Shown here one piece after another: positions 37,585 through 45,786 of a stretch of DNA of 46,851 bases. Under the pieces are notes generated by a model. It made no database searches. It saw only the letters and a list, made by a program, of their open reading frames with translations, and was not told where the DNA came from. Position 1 is the stretch's first letter. Every line of letters begins with the position of its first letter. Position numbers and translations under genes: made by a program. The stretch covers positions 1 through 46,851 of the forward strand of contig KE993461.1 of NCBI GenBank assembly GCA_000466585.1, read 5' to 3'. The stretch is from Clostridiales bacterium oral taxon 876 str. F0540. Its GTDB lineage: Bacteria; Bacillota; Clostridia; Clostridiales; Clostridiaceae.

Positions 37585-39279
37585 ATGAAGTTCAGTGAAT
37601 TTCAATATAAAAGACCTGATATAAAGGTTTTGGAAAAAGATTTTTATCAATTATTAGATAGTTTTGATAATGCGGACAGTTTTGAGACTCAAAATTCATT
37701 TATGGAAAAAATAAATGACCTTAGAAATGAATTTGAATCTTTATCTCAAATAGTAAGCATTAGGCATACAATTGACACAACTGACAAGTTTTATGAAGAA
37801 GAACAGGATTTCTTTGATGAAAATACTCCTATCTATCAAGGTTTAGTTTCAAAATACTATAATTCTTTAGTTAACTCAAAGTTCAAAGGTGAATTAGAGG
37901 ACAAATGGGGCAAACAGTTATTTAATATTGCAGAGCTTACTTTAAAAACCTTTAAGCCTGAAATTATTGAAGACTTACAGCTTGAGAACAAGCTCTCAAG
38001 TGAATATACAAAGCTTATAGCATCAGCTAAGATAATGTTTGAAGAAGAAGAGAGAAACCTATCTCAATTAGCTCCTTTTATGCAGTCTACGGATAGAACT
38101 ATGAGAAAAAAGGCAAATGAAGCTAAATATGGCTTTATGGTAGAACATGAAGCAAAGCTTGATGAAATTTATGATGGTTTAGTTAAAGTAAGAACTAAAA
38201 TTGCCAAAAAGCTTGGCTATGAAAATTATGTAGACCTTGGCTATGCACGTATGCTAAGAGCAGACTATAATGCTGAAATGGTAGCAAACTTTAGAAAACA
38301 GGTTGAAGATTATATAGTTCCTATAGCAACTAAGCTTAGAGAAAAGCAAAAAGTTAGACTTGGTCTAGATAAGCTTAAATATTATGATGAAAGATTCAGC
38401 TTTAAGACTGGTAATGCAACACCTAAGGGTGATCCTGAATTTATATTAAACTGTGGAAAACAGATGTACAATGAACTTTCACCTGAAACTAAAGAATACT
38501 TTAATTTTATGGTAGAAAACGAGCTTATGGACTTAGTAAGTAAAAAAGGAAAAGCTGGCGGCGGATACTGTACTTATATAGCAACCTATAAATCACCATT
38601 TATCTTTTCCAATTTCAATGGGACTTCCGGTGATGTGGATGTACTTACTCATGAAGCAGGTCACGCTTTTCAAGCATATTGCAGCAGAAACTTTGAGGTT
38701 CCGGAGTATGGTTTTCCAACCTATGAAGCAGCAGAAATTCACTCAATGAGCATGGAATTTTTCACTTATCCATGGATGAATTTGTTCTTTAAGGAAGATG
38801 TAGATAAATACAAGTTCTCTCACTTATCAGAAGCACTTTTATTTATCCCGTATGGAGTATCCGTAGATGAGTTCCAGCATTTTGTTTATGAAAATCCTGA
38901 AGCAACACCTTCTGAAAGAAAGGCTGCTTGGAGAAAAATCGAAAAGAAATATTTACCTCACAGAGACTATGAGGATAACAGCTACCTTGAAAGAGGGGGC
39001 TTCTGGCATCAACAAGGACATATTTTTGGAACACCATTTTACTATATAGACTATACTTTGGCTCAAATTTGTGCTTTCCAATTCTTTGTTAAGGCCAATG
39101 AAAACAGAAAGGTTGCCTGGGAAGATTACTTAAGACTTTGTAAAGCTGGAGGAAGCTATTCCTTCATCAATTTAGTTAAGCTTGCAAATTTAAAATCCCC
39201 ATTTGAAAACGGATGTATTGAATCCATTATAGGGTTTATTGAAAATTACTTAAATAATATTGATGACACTAAATTATAA
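37585..39279 (+). CDS. M3-family oligoendopeptidase (PepF-like)
   Basis: A 564-residue cytosolic zinc metallopeptidase that cleaves oligopeptides. The zinc site is intact: H356-E-A-G-H360 (LTHEAGHAFQAY) with the third ligand Glu in EIHSMSMEFFTYPW. The downstream signature (DYTLAQICAFQFFVKA) and the typical loop SNFNGTSGDVDVLTHEAGH are present. The N-terminus lacks the long extension of classic PepF, so this is the shorter clostridial M3 form. AAAGGGGG precedes the ATG. It ends in a terminator whose right arm overlaps the coding sequence of the convergent gene. Confidence 0.93.
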   Translation: MKFSEFQYKRPDIKVLEKDFYQLLDSFDNADSFETQNSFMEKINDLRNEFESLSQIVSIRHTIDTTDKFYEEEQDFFDENTPIYQGLVSKYYNSLVNSKFKGELEDKWGKQLFNIAELTLKTFKPEIIEDLQLENKLSSEYTKLIASAKIMFEEEERNLSQLAPFMQSTDRTMRKKANEAKYGFMVEHEAKLDEIYDGLVKVRTKIAKKLGYENYVDLGYARMLRADYNAEMVANFRKQVEDYIVPIATKLREKQKVRLGLDKLKYYDERFSFKTGNATPKGDPEFILNCGKQMYNELSPETKEYFNFMVENELMDLVSKKGKAGGGYCTYIATYKSPFIFSNFNGTSGDVDVLTHEAGHAFQAYCSRNFEVPEYGFPTYEAAEIHSMSMEFFTYPWMNLFFKEDVDKYKFSHLSEALLFIPYGVSVDEFQHFVYENPEATPSERKAAWRKIEKKYLPHRDYEDNSYLERGGFWHQQGHIFGTPFYYIDYTLAQICAFQFFVKANENRKVAWEDYLRLCKAGGSYSFINLVKLANLKSPFENGCIESIIGFIENYLNNIDDTKL

Positions 39280-39285
39280 AAACCA

Positions 39286-39323
39286 AATGAAACAGCAGAC
39301 AGTTATTCGTCTGCTGTTTCATT
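39286..39323. terminator. Terminator overlapping the end of the convergent gene
   Basis: AATGAAACAGCAGAC pairs perfectly with GTCTGCTGTTTCATT around an 8-base loop. The right arm (39309-39323) encodes the last residues of the minus-strand gene, NETADE, and its stop codon lies in the loop. Confidence 0.9.
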
Positions 39324-39962
39324 AACTTCATTATCTTCTTTATCCCTTAGTAATCTTCCTATTGGTCCCTTGCTGTTAATTATATCCTCAATATCTGAAA
39401 ATGATATTTCAAACTCTAAAAAGCCATATTCATCGGGCGTGAACAAGCCAGGCTCATAGTATATTACTAAAGAATTTTCTGTAAGATAATAAGCTTGCTC
39501 TAAAGTAATAGTGTCAAATTCCTTATTTTCCTTTATTCCTTTAAATCCAATTTGAGTTCTAATTAAATCATTAAGTCTTGCAATAAATTTAATTTTTTTA
39601 ATCTTTCTGCTGAATAAATCATCTATATAGTATACTCTTGCATCCTTAAGACTTACATTAACTGCTTTTCTAATTGTGCTTCCTCTCTCCTCGCCTTTAG
39701 TAAAAGAATAAAGTTCAATAATTATACTCAGAGTGCCTCTTTTGTTTAATTTTACGGTATAGCCACCAGTAAATTTTTTATTTTCATTCTTTCCATATCC
39801 CTCTTCCTTAAGCATCTGATGTACTTCTTTCTTAATATATCTATTAATTCCAGACTCAGCACTCTTATGCTTAAGTCCACTAACCTTGGGATAGGTAAGA
39901 TTTAGTCCTGGGCTCTCAACTTTAACATCACTTACTAACGCCGGCTTTCTTTTATGTCCCAC
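39303..39962 (-). CDS. DUF3298-type protein (RsiV C-domain-like)
   Basis: A 219-residue protein. VESPGLNLTYPKVSGLKHKSAESGINRYIKKEVHQML and the end YYLTENSLVIYYEPGLFTPDEYGFLEFEISFSDIEDII match the DUF4163/DUF3298 pattern seen in the extracellular part of the anti-sigma factor RsiV (a lysozyme-binding domain) and in related envelope proteins. Unlike them it has no signal peptide or membrane helix, so it is probably cytosolic, and its ligand is unknown. The start is probably the GTG at 39962, 9 bases after AAAAGGAG; a TTG at 39971 abuts that site, and an ATG between them is out of frame. Confidence 0.78.
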   Translation of the reverse strand: MGHKRKPALVSDVKVESPGLNLTYPKVSGLKHKSAESGINRYIKKEVHQMLKEEGYGKNENKKFTGGYTVKLNKRGTLSIIIELYSFTKGEERGSTIRKAVNVSLKDARVYYIDDLFSRKIKKIKFIARLNDLIRTQIGFKGIKENKEFDTITLEQAYYLTENSLVIYYEPGLFTPDEYGFLEFEISFSDIEDIINSKGPIGRLLRDKEDNEVNETADE

Positions 39963-40163
39963 TGCATCCAACTCCTTTTATTATAATAAACAAAAATACT
40001 ACTTCCCTTATTATTTATATTATTCAAAGGTGGAATAAGATGTAACTTTTTATACTATAATTTTCCTGTAGAAAAAAATTATAAACAATACTAAACTTTT
40101 ATAGTAAGCAAATACAGGATTTTATATTTTTTTCTACAAAATCCTTAGCTTGAGGTGAATTGC

Positions 40164-41708
40164 ATGTTAAATATAGGACACATACTTGATAATAAATATG
40201 AGGTGCTTAAAGTTCTGGGGCAAGGTGGAATGGGAACGGTATATCTCTGTAAAAATAATCGTCTAGGAAACCTATGGGCAGTTAAAGAAACCAAAATAAA
40301 TGAAGCTGAAAAAATAAATTTCTTAGCTGAATCAGATATACTAAAAAACTTAGTGCATGATGGAATACCAAGAATAGTTGATATTTTTTATGAGCAGGAC
40401 TATCTTTACATGGTTGAAGACTACATAGAAGGGGAAACCTTAAAAGAATATATAAATAAATCCGGAAGCCTTGATAGTCAAAAATTAACGGATATATCAG
40501 TGCAGCTTTGCAGCATACTTAACTACCTTCACAGTTTTAATCCTCCTATAATATACAGAGATTTGAAACCTTCTAACATAATGCTTCAAAGTAATGGTAA
40601 AGTGATATTAATAGATTTTGGAATATCAAGAACGTACAAGGAGGCCCAGGACAGTGATACTGTAGTTTTAGGCTCAAAAGGCTATATTGCACCTGAGCAG
40701 TTAATGAATATTCAGTCCAATACCCAAACTGATATATATTCTCTTGGCGCTACAATGTACTTCATGGCAACCGGTAAAATGCCTTCTTATCCAACAGAAA
40801 TTATTAATAAAGACAATTACCCTTCTAATTTGAATCCAGTTATTGTAGATGCTATATTAAAAGCTTCTGCTATTGAGCCCGAAAATCGCTATAAAGATAT
40901 ACTTGAACTTAAAAATACTCTGCTAAACCATAAAAATGGTTTAGATGATTTTAAGACTAAAGCAGTTAATGAATATGATAAAACTATTTTAGCTCCTAAA
41001 TATACAGCTTTAGATAAAAAAGTTAATAAAAAGAAGCCTGTATTCAAAATAATAACAGCTCTAATATTGATGATAGCTTTAATATTCATATTATCAGTAG
41101 CATTAATGAATAGTAATAAAAGCAAAATATCAAGCAATAATACCTCAAATGATGCAGCTTCTAAAAATAACAGAACTAATGGTAAGGAAGATAAAAATAT
41201 AAATACTCCTGCTCCTATGCAGCAAGAAGACAAGGATATAACTATAAGAGGAATATTAAGCAAGGATAATGCTACTGTCTTAAACAGCGGCAACAATAAT
41301 GTTAAAGGTAAGGCTAAAGGCAAAGAGAAAAATGAAAATAAAAACCTGCAGCTTCTATTTAACTTAACCCCTGCTGCCTCTATCAACAATTCCAAGTTTT
41401 ATATTGCGATTGATAACATTGAATTGATTGAAAATACTCTGATTGCTAGTCTAAATATACAAAATAAAACAAATGATTTAATCAATATAGATTTAGAAAA
41501 GACTTATTTTCTTGATAGCAGCAACGAAAGCGTAAAGTGCTATAATCCAAGTTCAATAACAAAGCTTCCTATTCCTCCAAACAGCACTAAACAAGGAATA
41601 AAAATATACTTTAAAAACTTTAGTTTTAAAGGGACTTCCTATTCATTAAGTTCAACATTGGTAGGAAGTGTAAACAGAAACCTAAATTTATTTATTGATA
41701 TTAAGTAA
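40164..41708 (+). CDS. Membrane Ser/Thr protein kinase (PASTA-less)
   Basis: A 514-residue Hanks-type kinase. The cytosolic catalytic domain (about 8-265) has the Gly loop VLGQGGMGTVYLC, the ATP lysine in LWAVKET, the catalytic YRDLKPSNIM (D133) and the DFG motif LIDFGISR. LGSKGYIAPEQL and TDIYSLGATMYFMATG are further conserved segments. A hydrophobic helix near 290-312 (IITALILMIALIFILSVALM) crosses the membrane. A disordered Asn/Lys-rich stretch and an outer beta-rich domain follow (FYIAIDNIELIENTLIASLNIQNKTNDLINIDLEKTYFLDSS). There are no PASTA repeats, so it is not the PrkC that binds peptidoglycan. The outer domain probably senses another signal. GAGGTG precedes the ATG. Confidence 0.93.
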   Translation: MLNIGHILDNKYEVLKVLGQGGMGTVYLCKNNRLGNLWAVKETKINEAEKINFLAESDILKNLVHDGIPRIVDIFYEQDYLYMVEDYIEGETLKEYINKSGSLDSQKLTDISVQLCSILNYLHSFNPPIIYRDLKPSNIMLQSNGKVILIDFGISRTYKEAQDSDTVVLGSKGYIAPEQLMNIQSNTQTDIYSLGATMYFMATGKMPSYPTEIINKDNYPSNLNPVIVDAILKASAIEPENRYKDILELKNTLLNHKNGLDDFKTKAVNEYDKTILAPKYTALDKKVNKKKPVFKIITALILMIALIFILSVALMNSNKSKISSNNTSNDAASKNNRTNGKEDKNINTPAPMQQEDKDITIRGILSKDNATVLNSGNNNVKGKAKGKEKNENKNLQLLFNLTPAASINNSKFYIAIDNIELIENTLIASLNIQNKTNDLINIDLEKTYFLDSSNESVKCYNPSSITKLPIPPNSTKQGIKIYFKNFSFKGTSYSLSSTLVGSVNRNLNLFIDIK

Positions 41709-41720
41709 GCTCAGTAAATG

Positions 41721-41751
41721 AAAAAAGCTGATTTTTTAACCAGCTTTTTTC
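41721..41751 (+). terminator. Terminator of the kinase gene
   Basis: AAAAAAGCTG pairs with CAGCTTTTTT around a 10-base loop, followed by C and a T-rich run. Confidence 0.9.
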
Positions 41752-41790
41752 TTTACAAGTATAAAAATTTCTATGTACCCTAAAAGCTAT

Positions 41791-42531
41791 TTACAGCATT
41801 CCTCCATCTACCGTAATAATTTGCCCAGTTATATAACTTGCTTCATCGCTTGCCAAAAATGCAGTTAACTTTCCAATATCCTCTCCCGTACCAAACCTCA
41901 TCATAGGAATTTCCTGAAGAAGTTCTTCTCTATCCTCCGTAGTAAGCCAGCTGTTCATTTCAGTATCTATTACACCTGGAGCTATTGCGTTTACTCTTAT
42001 ATTGCTGAGGGCCATCTCCTTTGCCAGAGCTTTTGTAAAACTATTTACCCCTCCTTTAGCTGCTGAATATATAGCTTCACAGGAAGCTCCCGCATTCCCC
42101 CATATGGAAGATATATTTATTATACATCCGCTCTTTCGGTATGACATATGTTTAAGAGAATAATAACAGCAATTTATTACTCCATTTAAATCTGTATTCA
42201 AAAGGCTGGACCATTCCTCTTCTTTCATGTCCATAAATAATCCTACCTTTGATATCCCAGCATTATTTACTAAAATATCTATCTTTCCGATCTTATAAAT
42301 GATTGTCTCTATCATATTTTTAACTTCATTATAGGAGCTTACATCACCCTTAACAATAATTCCAAAACCACCATTATCTTTTATTATTTTTAATGTCTCA
42401 ATAGCCCCTTCTTCGTTATTATTGTAGTTTACAGCTACTACAGCACCTGCTTTGGAGAGCTCTACCGCTATACTTCTGCCAATACCTCTTGAAGCACCTG
42501 TAACTAGAGCTGTTTTGCCTGCTAATTTCAT
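41791..42531 (-). CDS. ymfI: FabG-like SDR, probable EF-P 5-aminopentanone reductase
   Basis: A 246-residue short-chain dehydrogenase. The cofactor motif is TGASRGIGRSIAVEL and NNAG is present. The catalytic Ser is in NISSIWGNAGASCE and the Tyr-Lys pair in YSAAKGGVNSFTKALAKEMA. The C-terminus reads SYITGQIITVDGGML. The ISSIWGxxGASCE...YSAAKGGVNSFTKALAKE stretch is typical of YmfI, which reduces the 5-aminopentanone on elongation factor P. FabG (fatty acid synthesis) is the alternative, but no fatty acid genes are nearby. The AAAGGAG before the ATG is the end of an SD-bounded repeat (42538-42623), so its expression may be tuned by that element. Confidence 0.85.
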   Translation of the reverse strand: MKLAGKTALVTGASRGIGRSIAVELSKAGAVVAVNYNNNEEGAIETLKIIKDNGGFGIIVKGDVSSYNEVKNMIETIIYKIGKIDILVNNAGISKVGLFMDMKEEEWSSLLNTDLNGVINCCYYSLKHMSYRKSGCIINISSIWGNAGASCEAIYSAAKGGVNSFTKALAKEMALSNIRVNAIAPGVIDTEMNSWLTTEDREELLQEIPMMRFGTGEDIGKLTAFLASDEASYITGQIITVDGGML

Positions 42532-42537
42532 AACTTT

Positions 42538-42623
42538 CTCCTTTCAGTCGAGACACTGGAAGTCTTATAATGCTCCGTTCCCATGACTCCCGTTAATGCC
42601 CAGTTTAGGCTTCAACCTCTTTT
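42538..42623 (-). repeat. Single, diverged copy of the SD-bounded repeat
   Basis: On the minus strand: AAAAGAGG, head GAAGCCTAAACTGGGC, TTAACGG, a second stem with arms GAGTC/GACTTC-like around GGGAACGGAGC, then CAGTGTCTCGACTGAAAGGAG, which is the ribosome binding site of the SDR gene. The order and conserved blocks match the copies at 1122-1294 and 20134-20340. Confidence 0.75.
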
Positions 42624-42680
42624 CTGTACAAATATAATTCTAATTAGAATTTTAGCATAAATAAAAAACTAATTAAATTA

Positions 42681-42726
42681 AAATATCCTACAGAAATGAT
42701 TTTATTAACATTCTATAGGATATTTT
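42681..42726 (-). terminator. Terminator of the FMN-binding-like lipoprotein gene
   Basis: AAATATCCTA-x-AGAA pairs with TTCT-x-TAGGATATTT, with A/T-rich tails, just past the stop codon. Confidence 0.8.
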
Positions 42727-42739
42727 TTAAATTATTTTA

Positions 42740-43537
42740 TTATCTAGCTTTCTCTAATGCCCTTCTAATAGCTAGCTTCCAGTTTTGGCCTATATCAGTA
42801 TTGTTTCTTCCTAAATTTACATCATAGGTCTGATTAGTAATAACTGCCGATGCAATCTCTCTTCTCATCTGGTCATAGCTTCCAAAGTTTGTAGTTGTTC
42901 CTCCAGTTGAACCATTCATAGTACCGCTATTTCCGCTTCCGGTCATTCCTGTTGCAGTACCTGTATTTGTTGTTCCTGTTACACCATTAGGCATACTTCC
43001 CGGCATAGGTCCGGTATTTCCTCCGTATCCCTGAAAGCTATAATCTCCAGAAGCAAAATTCGTATTTCCTCTAGGAGTTCCTGTAATATCCCCGGCCATT
43101 CCTCCAGCCATTCCTCCTGTTGTTGCTCCCGGGGTTCCTGCATTTCTTGTCCCTGGAGTATCTGCTGTTGTAGTTCCTGTATTACCGGTTATTCTTCCTA
43201 TTGTTGTCCCAGGTGTAGCTACATTTGTTCCAAATTCCTTACCTTGAGCGTCTACACTTCTAAGGCTTACATCAGTTATTCTGCCGCCGTATATTGTAAC
43301 AGTTGCTATCTGATTTCCATTTGGACCCTTGTCTCCTGTAGCGGAATACACACCGTCCCTATAGGTTCCTTGAGTCCTTCCCGGGTTAGTTGTCTCATAG
43401 CCTGTTCTTGTTCCTTGTGTTGTTCCGGGATGTGTAACCCTATTATAATCGTTTCTCATAGCAGTATTTCTATTTGTACATGCAGATAGAGTGCTAATTA
43501 ATAAAGCCGTCATAACTAAGCTAGTGACCTTCTTCAT
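42740..43537 (-). CDS. Lipoprotein with an FMN-binding-like domain split by a Gly/Thr-rich insert
   Basis: A 265-residue lipoprotein: MKKVTSLVMTALLISTLSAC gives a lipobox with C20. Residues 58-102 (GTYRDGVYSATGDKGPNGNQIATVTIYGGRITDVSLRSVDAQGKEF) match the first half of the FMN_bind domain. Residues 219-264 (SYDQMRREIASAVITNQTYDVNLGRNNTDIGQNWKLAIRRALEKA) match its second half. Between them lies about 115 residues of Gly/Thr/Pro/Met-rich low complexity. The second half lacks the SGAT-x-[ST] motif that carries covalent FMN, reading GRNNTDIGQNWK. Redox function is uncertain; a surface or adhesive role is possible. GGAGGGA precedes the ATG at 43537, shorter than the open frame. Confidence 0.8.
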   Translation of the reverse strand: MKKVTSLVMTALLISTLSACTNRNTAMRNDYNRVTHPGTTQGTRTGYETTNPGRTQGTYRDGVYSATGDKGPNGNQIATVTIYGGRITDVSLRSVDAQGKEFGTNVATPGTTIGRITGNTGTTTADTPGTRNAGTPGATTGGMAGGMAGDITGTPRGNTNFASGDYSFQGYGGNTGPMPGSMPNGVTGTTNTGTATGMTGSGNSGTMNGSTGGTTTNFGSYDQMRREIASAVITNQTYDVNLGRNNTDIGQNWKLAIRRALEKAR

Positions 43538-43847
43538 ATTAGTTCCCTCCATTGATTGCAGTTTATAAGTTCAAAAATAAATTTAGAATTAAATTTACTT
43601 TCATATTTAAATTAACCAATCATATAGTAATTATACTCTGATAATTTAGTAAACCAGCCATATAACTTCCATGCTTTTAGCTAATACTATATTTGATATA
43701 GTTTGTATTTTATTTGTTAAAATGCTAGACTAACTTTAATAAATAGACTACGGTGTGGAATCTGTATATTTTATGCTGATCTTTTAGTAAATCTAACACT
43801 TTAAACCTGCTTTACAATGAATAGAAATAGTGGAAGGAGAAAATAAT
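43538..43847. other. 310-base intergenic region without recognised elements
   Basis: A very AT-rich divergent spacer between the lipoprotein gene (minus) and the DUF2156 gene (plus). It must hold both promoters, but I see no pair of hexamers good enough to call, and no hairpin, repeat or RNA motif. A plus-strand TTGATA with TAAAAT 19 bases on (about 43690-43720) is a weak possibility. Confidence 0.6.
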
Positions 43848-44732
43848 ATGCTCGAATTTAAACCTCTTACTCTTGATGCCAAAAGTGTATTTAATAAGTA
43901 TTTAAAGCCATATAATTTCAGAACCTGCGAATATTCTTTTACCAACCTGTTTATCTGGCGAAAGGCTTTAGATATACAATATACAATTATTAATGATACA
44001 TTGATTATTAAGAAGAAAGGTTTTAATGAAGAGTACCATTTTATGCAGCCAATTGGTTATACTGAGTCTAACTTTAAAGAAATTATAGAACTTCTAGATT
44101 GCTATAGAAAGAACAATGGAATGAAATATCTTATTAAGGATGCAGAAGTTGGTTTTGTCGAGGAAATGAGAATGTCATTTGGAAGTAAATTCAATATTGA
44201 AGAAGATAGAAATAATTTCGACTATATTTATGAAAGTTCAAAGCTCATATCCCTATCCGGCAAAAAACTTCACAGCAAGAAAAATCATTATAATAATTTT
44301 ATAAAAAGTAATAGCTATGAAACTGTTGATATCAGCAATGAGACTATAGATGACTGTATTAAAGCAGCCTGTGAATGGTGTAAAATTAATGAATGTAAAG
44401 GATATTTAAAGTATGAGCTTAAAGCAATTCATGATTTGCTCCACCATACAGATAAGCTTGATTTTGTTGGTATGGCAGTTTATGTAGATAAAAAAATTTC
44501 TGCTTTTACAATAGGCGAAAGAATGAATGAAAATATGGCAATAATACATATTGAAAAGGCCTCCACAGAAATAAATGGATTATATGCCTTTATAAATAAG
44601 ACTTTTGTTGAAAAATATTTTAGCGATATACCTTATATAAATAGAGAACAAGATTTAGGTAAGGAAGGTTTAAGAAAAGCCAAGCTATCTTATCAGCCTT
44701 TTAAACTTGAGCCAAAGTTTATAATAATATAA
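43848..44732 (+). CDS. DUF2156 (GNAT-like, LPG-synthase C-terminal type) protein
   Basis: A 294-residue cytosolic protein of the DUF2156 family, which has two GNAT acyltransferase-like folds and is related to the catalytic part of phosphatidylglycerol lysyltransferases. The N-terminus (FKPLTLDAKSVFNKYLKPYNFRTCEYSFTNLFIWRKAL) and the middle GKKLHSKKNHYNNFIKSN and DFVGMAVYVDKKISAFTIGERMNENMAIIHIEKASTEINGLYAFINKTFVEKYF are typical, as is YINREQDLGKEGLRKAKLSYQP near the end. No membrane part is present, so it is not a full MprF. The acyl or aminoacyl donor and the acceptor are unknown. AAGGAG precedes the ATG at 43848. Confidence 0.88.
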   Translation: MLEFKPLTLDAKSVFNKYLKPYNFRTCEYSFTNLFIWRKALDIQYTIINDTLIIKKKGFNEEYHFMQPIGYTESNFKEIIELLDCYRKNNGMKYLIKDAEVGFVEEMRMSFGSKFNIEEDRNNFDYIYESSKLISLSGKKLHSKKNHYNNFIKSNSYETVDISNETIDDCIKAACEWCKINECKGYLKYELKAIHDLLHHTDKLDFVGMAVYVDKKISAFTIGERMNENMAIIHIEKASTEINGLYAFINKTFVEKYFSDIPYINREQDLGKEGLRKAKLSYQPFKLEPKFIII

Positions 44733-44761
44733 AATCCTGAGAATATTGTTCTCAGGATTTT
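44731..44761. terminator. Bidirectional terminator
   Basis: AAAATCCTGAGAA pairs perfectly with TTCTCAGGATTTT around a 5-base loop. It lies between the convergent DUF2156 and chemoreceptor-like genes and overlaps the last base pair of the DUF2156 stop codon. Confidence 0.92.
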
Positions 44762-44764
44762 ATA

Positions 44765-45604
44765 TTACGCAATTGTATTTACTTTATCAATAATATTCTG
44801 ACTTAAGCTAAGATGAATATCTCCTGCTTTTTTAATTTCATATATTTTACCGGTAATCTCTTCTATTCTTTGAGTTACTTCATTAAATCCCTGTTTTGCT
44901 TCCTTAACTACTGATACTGTTTCAGATTTACCTTGATTTAGCTCAACAGCTTGTTCCTTGGCCTTAACTGCAATATCGTAGGTTTCTTTAACAGTATTTT
45001 GAATATCCTTTAAAAGTCTTGAAGTATTTTCAGAAAGCTTTTTTATTTCCTCAGCAACTACAGTAAAGCCTCTTCCTGCTTCTCCTGCCCTAGCGGACTC
45101 TATGGAGGCGTTTAATGATAAAAGCTGAGTTTGGGAAGCTATTCCGCTTATTTGAGAAGATATGTTTTCAATAGATTTAACTCTGTTTAAAAGTTCTTCA
45201 AAGGATGTTGTAAAATCATTAATAACGCTTCCAGTATCCTTCGTGGTTTGAGTCATATTTTTTAAAGTGTCTCCTGCATTTCTAGCTATCTCTTTTACGT
45301 TTAGGCCGATATTATTTATTTCATTTATACTAGCAATAACATTTTCATCCTGTCCCACAAGCTTCTTTAAAAGACTATTTAAATCAAATATAACACTGCT
45401 GTAATCTGCAGCCGCAGCTTCACTAAGACTTTCTTTCTTTTCATATAATACTCTTTCTAAAGAAGTTTTCTCATCTTCTAAAGAATTAATCTTTTTTTCA
45501 AGCTTACTGTTTTTCTCCATTAAAAGTTCTTTTTCAGATTTTTCTATATCAAGCTGTTTTCTTAGTGCTTCAATCTCCTCAACATATTTTTTACCAAAAA
45601 TCAT
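44765..45604 (-). CDS. Soluble chemoreceptor-like signalling protein
   Basis: A 279-residue cytosolic protein with a methyl-accepting-chemotaxis signalling domain but no membrane helices. Residues 5-65 form a coiled coil (KYVEEIEALRKQLDIEKSEKELLMEKNSKLEKKINSLEDEKTSLERVL). The signalling hairpin tip is SQTQLLSLNASIESARAGEAGRGFTVVAEEIKKLSENTSRL. Compared with a full receptor it has a short cytoplasmic domain and no HAMP or recognisable sensory module, so it may be an adaptor or cytosolic sensor acting on CheA/CheW. AGGGGG precedes the ATG. It lies 182 bases downstream of hisS, probably separated by the terminator at 45618-45658. Confidence 0.88.
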   Translation of the reverse strand: MIFGKKYVEEIEALRKQLDIEKSEKELLMEKNSKLEKKINSLEDEKTSLERVLYEKKESLSEAAAADYSSVIFDLNSLLKKLVGQDENVIASINEINNIGLNVKEIARNAGDTLKNMTQTTKDTGSVINDFTTSFEELLNRVKSIENISSQISGIASQTQLLSLNASIESARAGEAGRGFTVVAEEIKKLSENTSRLLKDIQNTVKETYDIAVKAKEQAVELNQGKSETVSVVKEAKQGFNEVTQRIEEITGKIYEIKKAGDIHLSLSQNIIDKVNTIA

Positions 45605-45617
45605 GATTTACCCCCTA

Positions 45618-45658
45618 TTTTTATAAAATAAAAAAACTTTTGTAGAATTCTCTCTACA
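45618..45658 (-). terminator. Probable terminator of hisS
   Basis: TGTAGA pairs with TCTACA around a 6-base loop, followed on the minus strand by AAAAGTTTTTTTATTTT. The stem is short. It is 129 bases past the hisS stop codon and before the chemoreceptor-like gene. Confidence 0.5.
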
Positions 45659-45786
45659 TAAGTCTAATTATACATAATTTTATAAACATTATCTACTATT
45701 TTAAAAAGCTCTATAAAGATAAAATTCAACATTAGCAAAGGTCATGTTGATTTATAAATATAATACATGTATTTTATATTTTTAAG

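Noticed and set aside
41000..41400. Hydrophobic minus-strand open frame opposite the kinase linker.
   Set aside because: A mirror image of the Lys/Asn-rich linker codons; no SD and no homology.
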